NCBI GenBank assembly: GCA_024742355.1
Contig: JANSYM010000004.1
Span: 186,001-250,000 of the forward strand
Source of the DNA: Hyphomonadaceae bacterium
Lineage (GTDB): Bacteria > Pseudomonadota > Alphaproteobacteria > Caulobacterales > Hyphomonadaceae
Direction of reading: 5' to 3'
DNA length: 64,000 nucleotides
Shown here: positions 62,600 through 64,000 of the stretch, piece after piece
Layout: each line of letters starts with the position of its first letter
How positions within the stretch are numbered: position 1 is the first letter of the stretch
Program-made: the position numbers and the translations under genes
The notes under the pieces: generated by a model
The model's input: only the letters and a program-made list of their open reading frames with translations
Told to the model about the DNA's origin: nothing
Database searches by the model: none

Positions 62600-63955
62600 A
62601 TGCCAGATCTCATGACCCAAAACGCCAAGGGTGCGAACACTGCACTTGGCTTAAGTACGTTTGCCTTCACCGTCTGTTTCGCCGTCTGGACGATTTTTTC
62701 GATCATTGGTGTCCAGATCAAGCAAGAGCTGGGGTTGAGCGAAAGCCAGTTCGGACTGTTGGTGGCAACACCGGTTCTGACCGGGTCGATCAGTCGGATT
62801 TTCCTCGGAGTCTGGGCCGAACAGATTGGCGGGCGCGTGCTTTTGCCGATCCAGATGTTGATCACGGCGGTTGCCGTCTGGCTGCTCACTTCGGCGAACA
62901 GTTATCCGCTCTTCCTGCTCGCCGCCCTCGGCCTGGGCCTGGCCGGTGGCTCTTTCATTATCGGTGTTTCCTATGTGTCGCGCTGGTATTCCAAGGACAA
63001 CCAGGGCACGGCCCTTGGCATTTTCGGCGCGGGAAATGTCGGCGCGGCAGTGACCAATTTTGCCGCCCCGTTCCTGGTGGTTGCCATCGGATGGGAAGGC
63101 ACCGCGCGTGTCTATGCCATGGTGCTGGCCGCGACAGCGGTTCTGTTTTACCTGCTCGCGCGCACCGACCCGGTACAGGAAGAGCGGCGGCGCTCTGGCC
63201 TGAAGCCGGTCTCAGCCGGGTCACAACTTGAGCCACTGAAAAACATCCAGGTCTGGCGCTTCGCCACTTACTATTTCTTCGTCTTCGGTGCCTTTGTCGC
63301 CTTAGCGAGTTTCCTGCCACGGTATTATGTCGGTGCATACGGGCTGGAGCTGACCACGGCGGGCGTGTTCGCCGGCCTGTATTCGCTCCCGGGATCAATC
63401 TTCCGAGCGTTTGGCGGCTGGATGTCTGACAAGTGGGGCGCCCGCTTCGTGATGTACCTGACTTTTGTCGTGTCGCTGATCGTCCTGTTCGTGATGAGCT
63501 ATCCGCAGACGAGCTACAGCGTTGCCGGGATTGAAGGACCGATCGAGTTTGATTTCGGCCTGTCAGTTGGGTTCTTTGTCGGACTGACCGTAATCCTCGG
63601 CTTCGTCATGAGCCTCGGCAAGGCGGCCGTCTACAAGCATATCCCGGTCTATTACCCGCACCATGTCGGCTCTGTCGGCGGATTGGTCGGCATGATTGGC
63701 GGGCTTGGCGGCTTCTTCCTGCCAATCTCGTTCGGCGTGTTGCTCGACTATACGGGCGTCTGGACTGCGCCGTTCATGCTGCTCTTTGCGATCGTCGCTG
63801 TGTCGACCGTGTGGATGCATGTCGCCATCGGCAGAATGGACAGAAGCAAACACCCAGAATTGTCCGACGAGCGCTGGCTCTCAGATGTCCCTGACCAGCC
63901 GGTTGCCAAGCCGGGACCAGAGGGTGTCGAAGCCCCCGCGCAACCCGCAACCTAA
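62600..63955 (+). CDS. narK: Nitrate/nitrite transporter, NarK-type MFS
   Basis: 451 residues, twelve helices. Nitrate/nitrite porter signatures: TPVLTGSISRIFLGVWAEQ, GLAGGSFIIGVSYVSRWY and GIFGAGNVGAAVTNF (first half). The second half has FGAFVALASFLPRYYV, GSIFRAFGGWMSDKWG and GLVGMIGGLGGFFLPISFG, with the G-x3-G-x3-G nitrate motifs. It imports nitrate or exchanges nitrate for nitrite in the cytoplasmic membrane. The adjacent Moco genes, NnrS and Crp/Fnr regulator support a respiratory nitrate context; the reductase is probably beyond the window end. Confidence 0.92.
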   Translation: MPDLMTQNAKGANTALGLSTFAFTVCFAVWTIFSIIGVQIKQELGLSESQFGLLVATPVLTGSISRIFLGVWAEQIGGRVLLPIQMLITAVAVWLLTSANSYPLFLLAALGLGLAGGSFIIGVSYVSRWYSKDNQGTALGIFGAGNVGAAVTNFAAPFLVVAIGWEGTARVYAMVLAATAVLFYLLARTDPVQEERRRSGLKPVSAGSQLEPLKNIQVWRFATYYFFVFGAFVALASFLPRYYVGAYGLELTTAGVFAGLYSLPGSIFRAFGGWMSDKWGARFVMYLTFVVSLIVLFVMSYPQTSYSVAGIEGPIEFDFGLSVGFFVGLTVILGFVMSLGKAAVYKHIPVYYPHHVGSVGGLVGMIGGLGGFFLPISFGVLLDYTGVWTAPFMLLFAIVAVSTVWMHVAIGRMDRSKHPELSDERWLSDVPDQPVAKPGPEGVEAPAQPAT

Positions 63956-63962
63956 CCCTTTT

Positions 63963-63990
63963 CGTGGGCGCAGCGAGCGCTGTGCCCACG
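63963..63990. repeat. Long near-perfect inverted repeat at window end
   Basis: CGTGGGCGCAGC and GCTGTGCCCACG form a 28-bp hairpin (one G-T pair, GAGC loop) starting 8 bp after the narK stop. TTTT lies on its 5' side, so on the minus strand it could work as a terminator. It could equally be a REP-like dispersed repeat. Other copies were not seen in this window. Confidence 0.55.
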
Positions 63991-64000
63991 CCCTAAACCG

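Noticed and set aside
1-64000. CRISPR arrays, tRNA/rRNA genes, insertion sequences or prophage
   Set aside because: No regularly spaced direct repeats, cloverleaf sequences, transposase or phage structural genes were recognised.

Overview
The window looks like chromosomal DNA of a GC-rich marine-type alphaproteobacterium, plausibly Hyphomonadaceae. This is inferred from gene content (TonB receptors, GMC dehydrogenases, class III PHA synthase, ManD, tricorn-like protease) and codon usage; there is no rRNA or other taxonomic marker. I saw no tRNA, rRNA, CRISPR array, insertion sequence or prophage.

Layout. 1-1810: 5' part of a GMC oxidoreductase, divergent from a TetR-type regulator, with two tandem operators between them. 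2103-13236: six co-directional genes forming the most unusual locus here: an exported TPR-like protein, a membrane-anchored coiled-coil protein, a TerB-like protein, a pentapeptide-repeat/channel-like membrane protein, a TIR-domain protein, and a giant nSTAND NTPase with a membrane segment and two seven-bladed WD40 propellers. I read it as a candidate envelope-spanning sensing and effector (defence-like) system. 13372-17148: lipoprotein propeller, sulfotransferase and GH5 glycosidase. 17316-20154: short BCCT-like transporter and a choline-dehydrogenase-like GMC enzyme. 20331-22377: class III PHA synthase with a miniature PhaE-like partner and an acetyltransferase. 22479-26168: phosphoesterase remnant, lipoprotein, MFS transporter, SDR.

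26294-30655 holds a TPP enzyme, an aminotransferase and an aldehyde dehydrogenase that could together convert an amino acid to an acid via 2-oxo acid and aldehyde. A GcvA-like LysR gene (30652-31575) is convergent with them and divergent from mannonate dehydratase, a DUF819 membrane protein, a TonB receptor, a tricorn-like protease and an amidohydrolase (31806-41508). 41643-44693 carries a phytoene-desaturase-like oxidoreductase, a nitrilase-family enzyme and a small membrane protein; a KDG kinase that would complete mannonate catabolism lies opposite at 44690-45643.

47171-57112 is a ring-cleavage catabolic locus: a divergent LysR regulator, a CarAa/OxoO-like Rieske oxygenase, three alpha/beta hydrolases (one without its nucleophilic Ser), a degenerate M20 protein, a 40-residue ORF, a LigB/MhpB-type extradiol dioxygenase, and MhpD, MhpF and MhpE, which deliver pyruvate and acetyl-CoA. 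No ferredoxin or reductase for the Rieske enzyme is in the window. 57294-63955 is a molybdenum-cofactor and nitrogen-oxide group: moaB, moeA, NnrS, moaA with a structured leader, a Crp/Fnr regulator and a NarK-type transporter, with FNR/DNR-like boxes. A Mo-dependent nitrate reductase probably lies outside the window.
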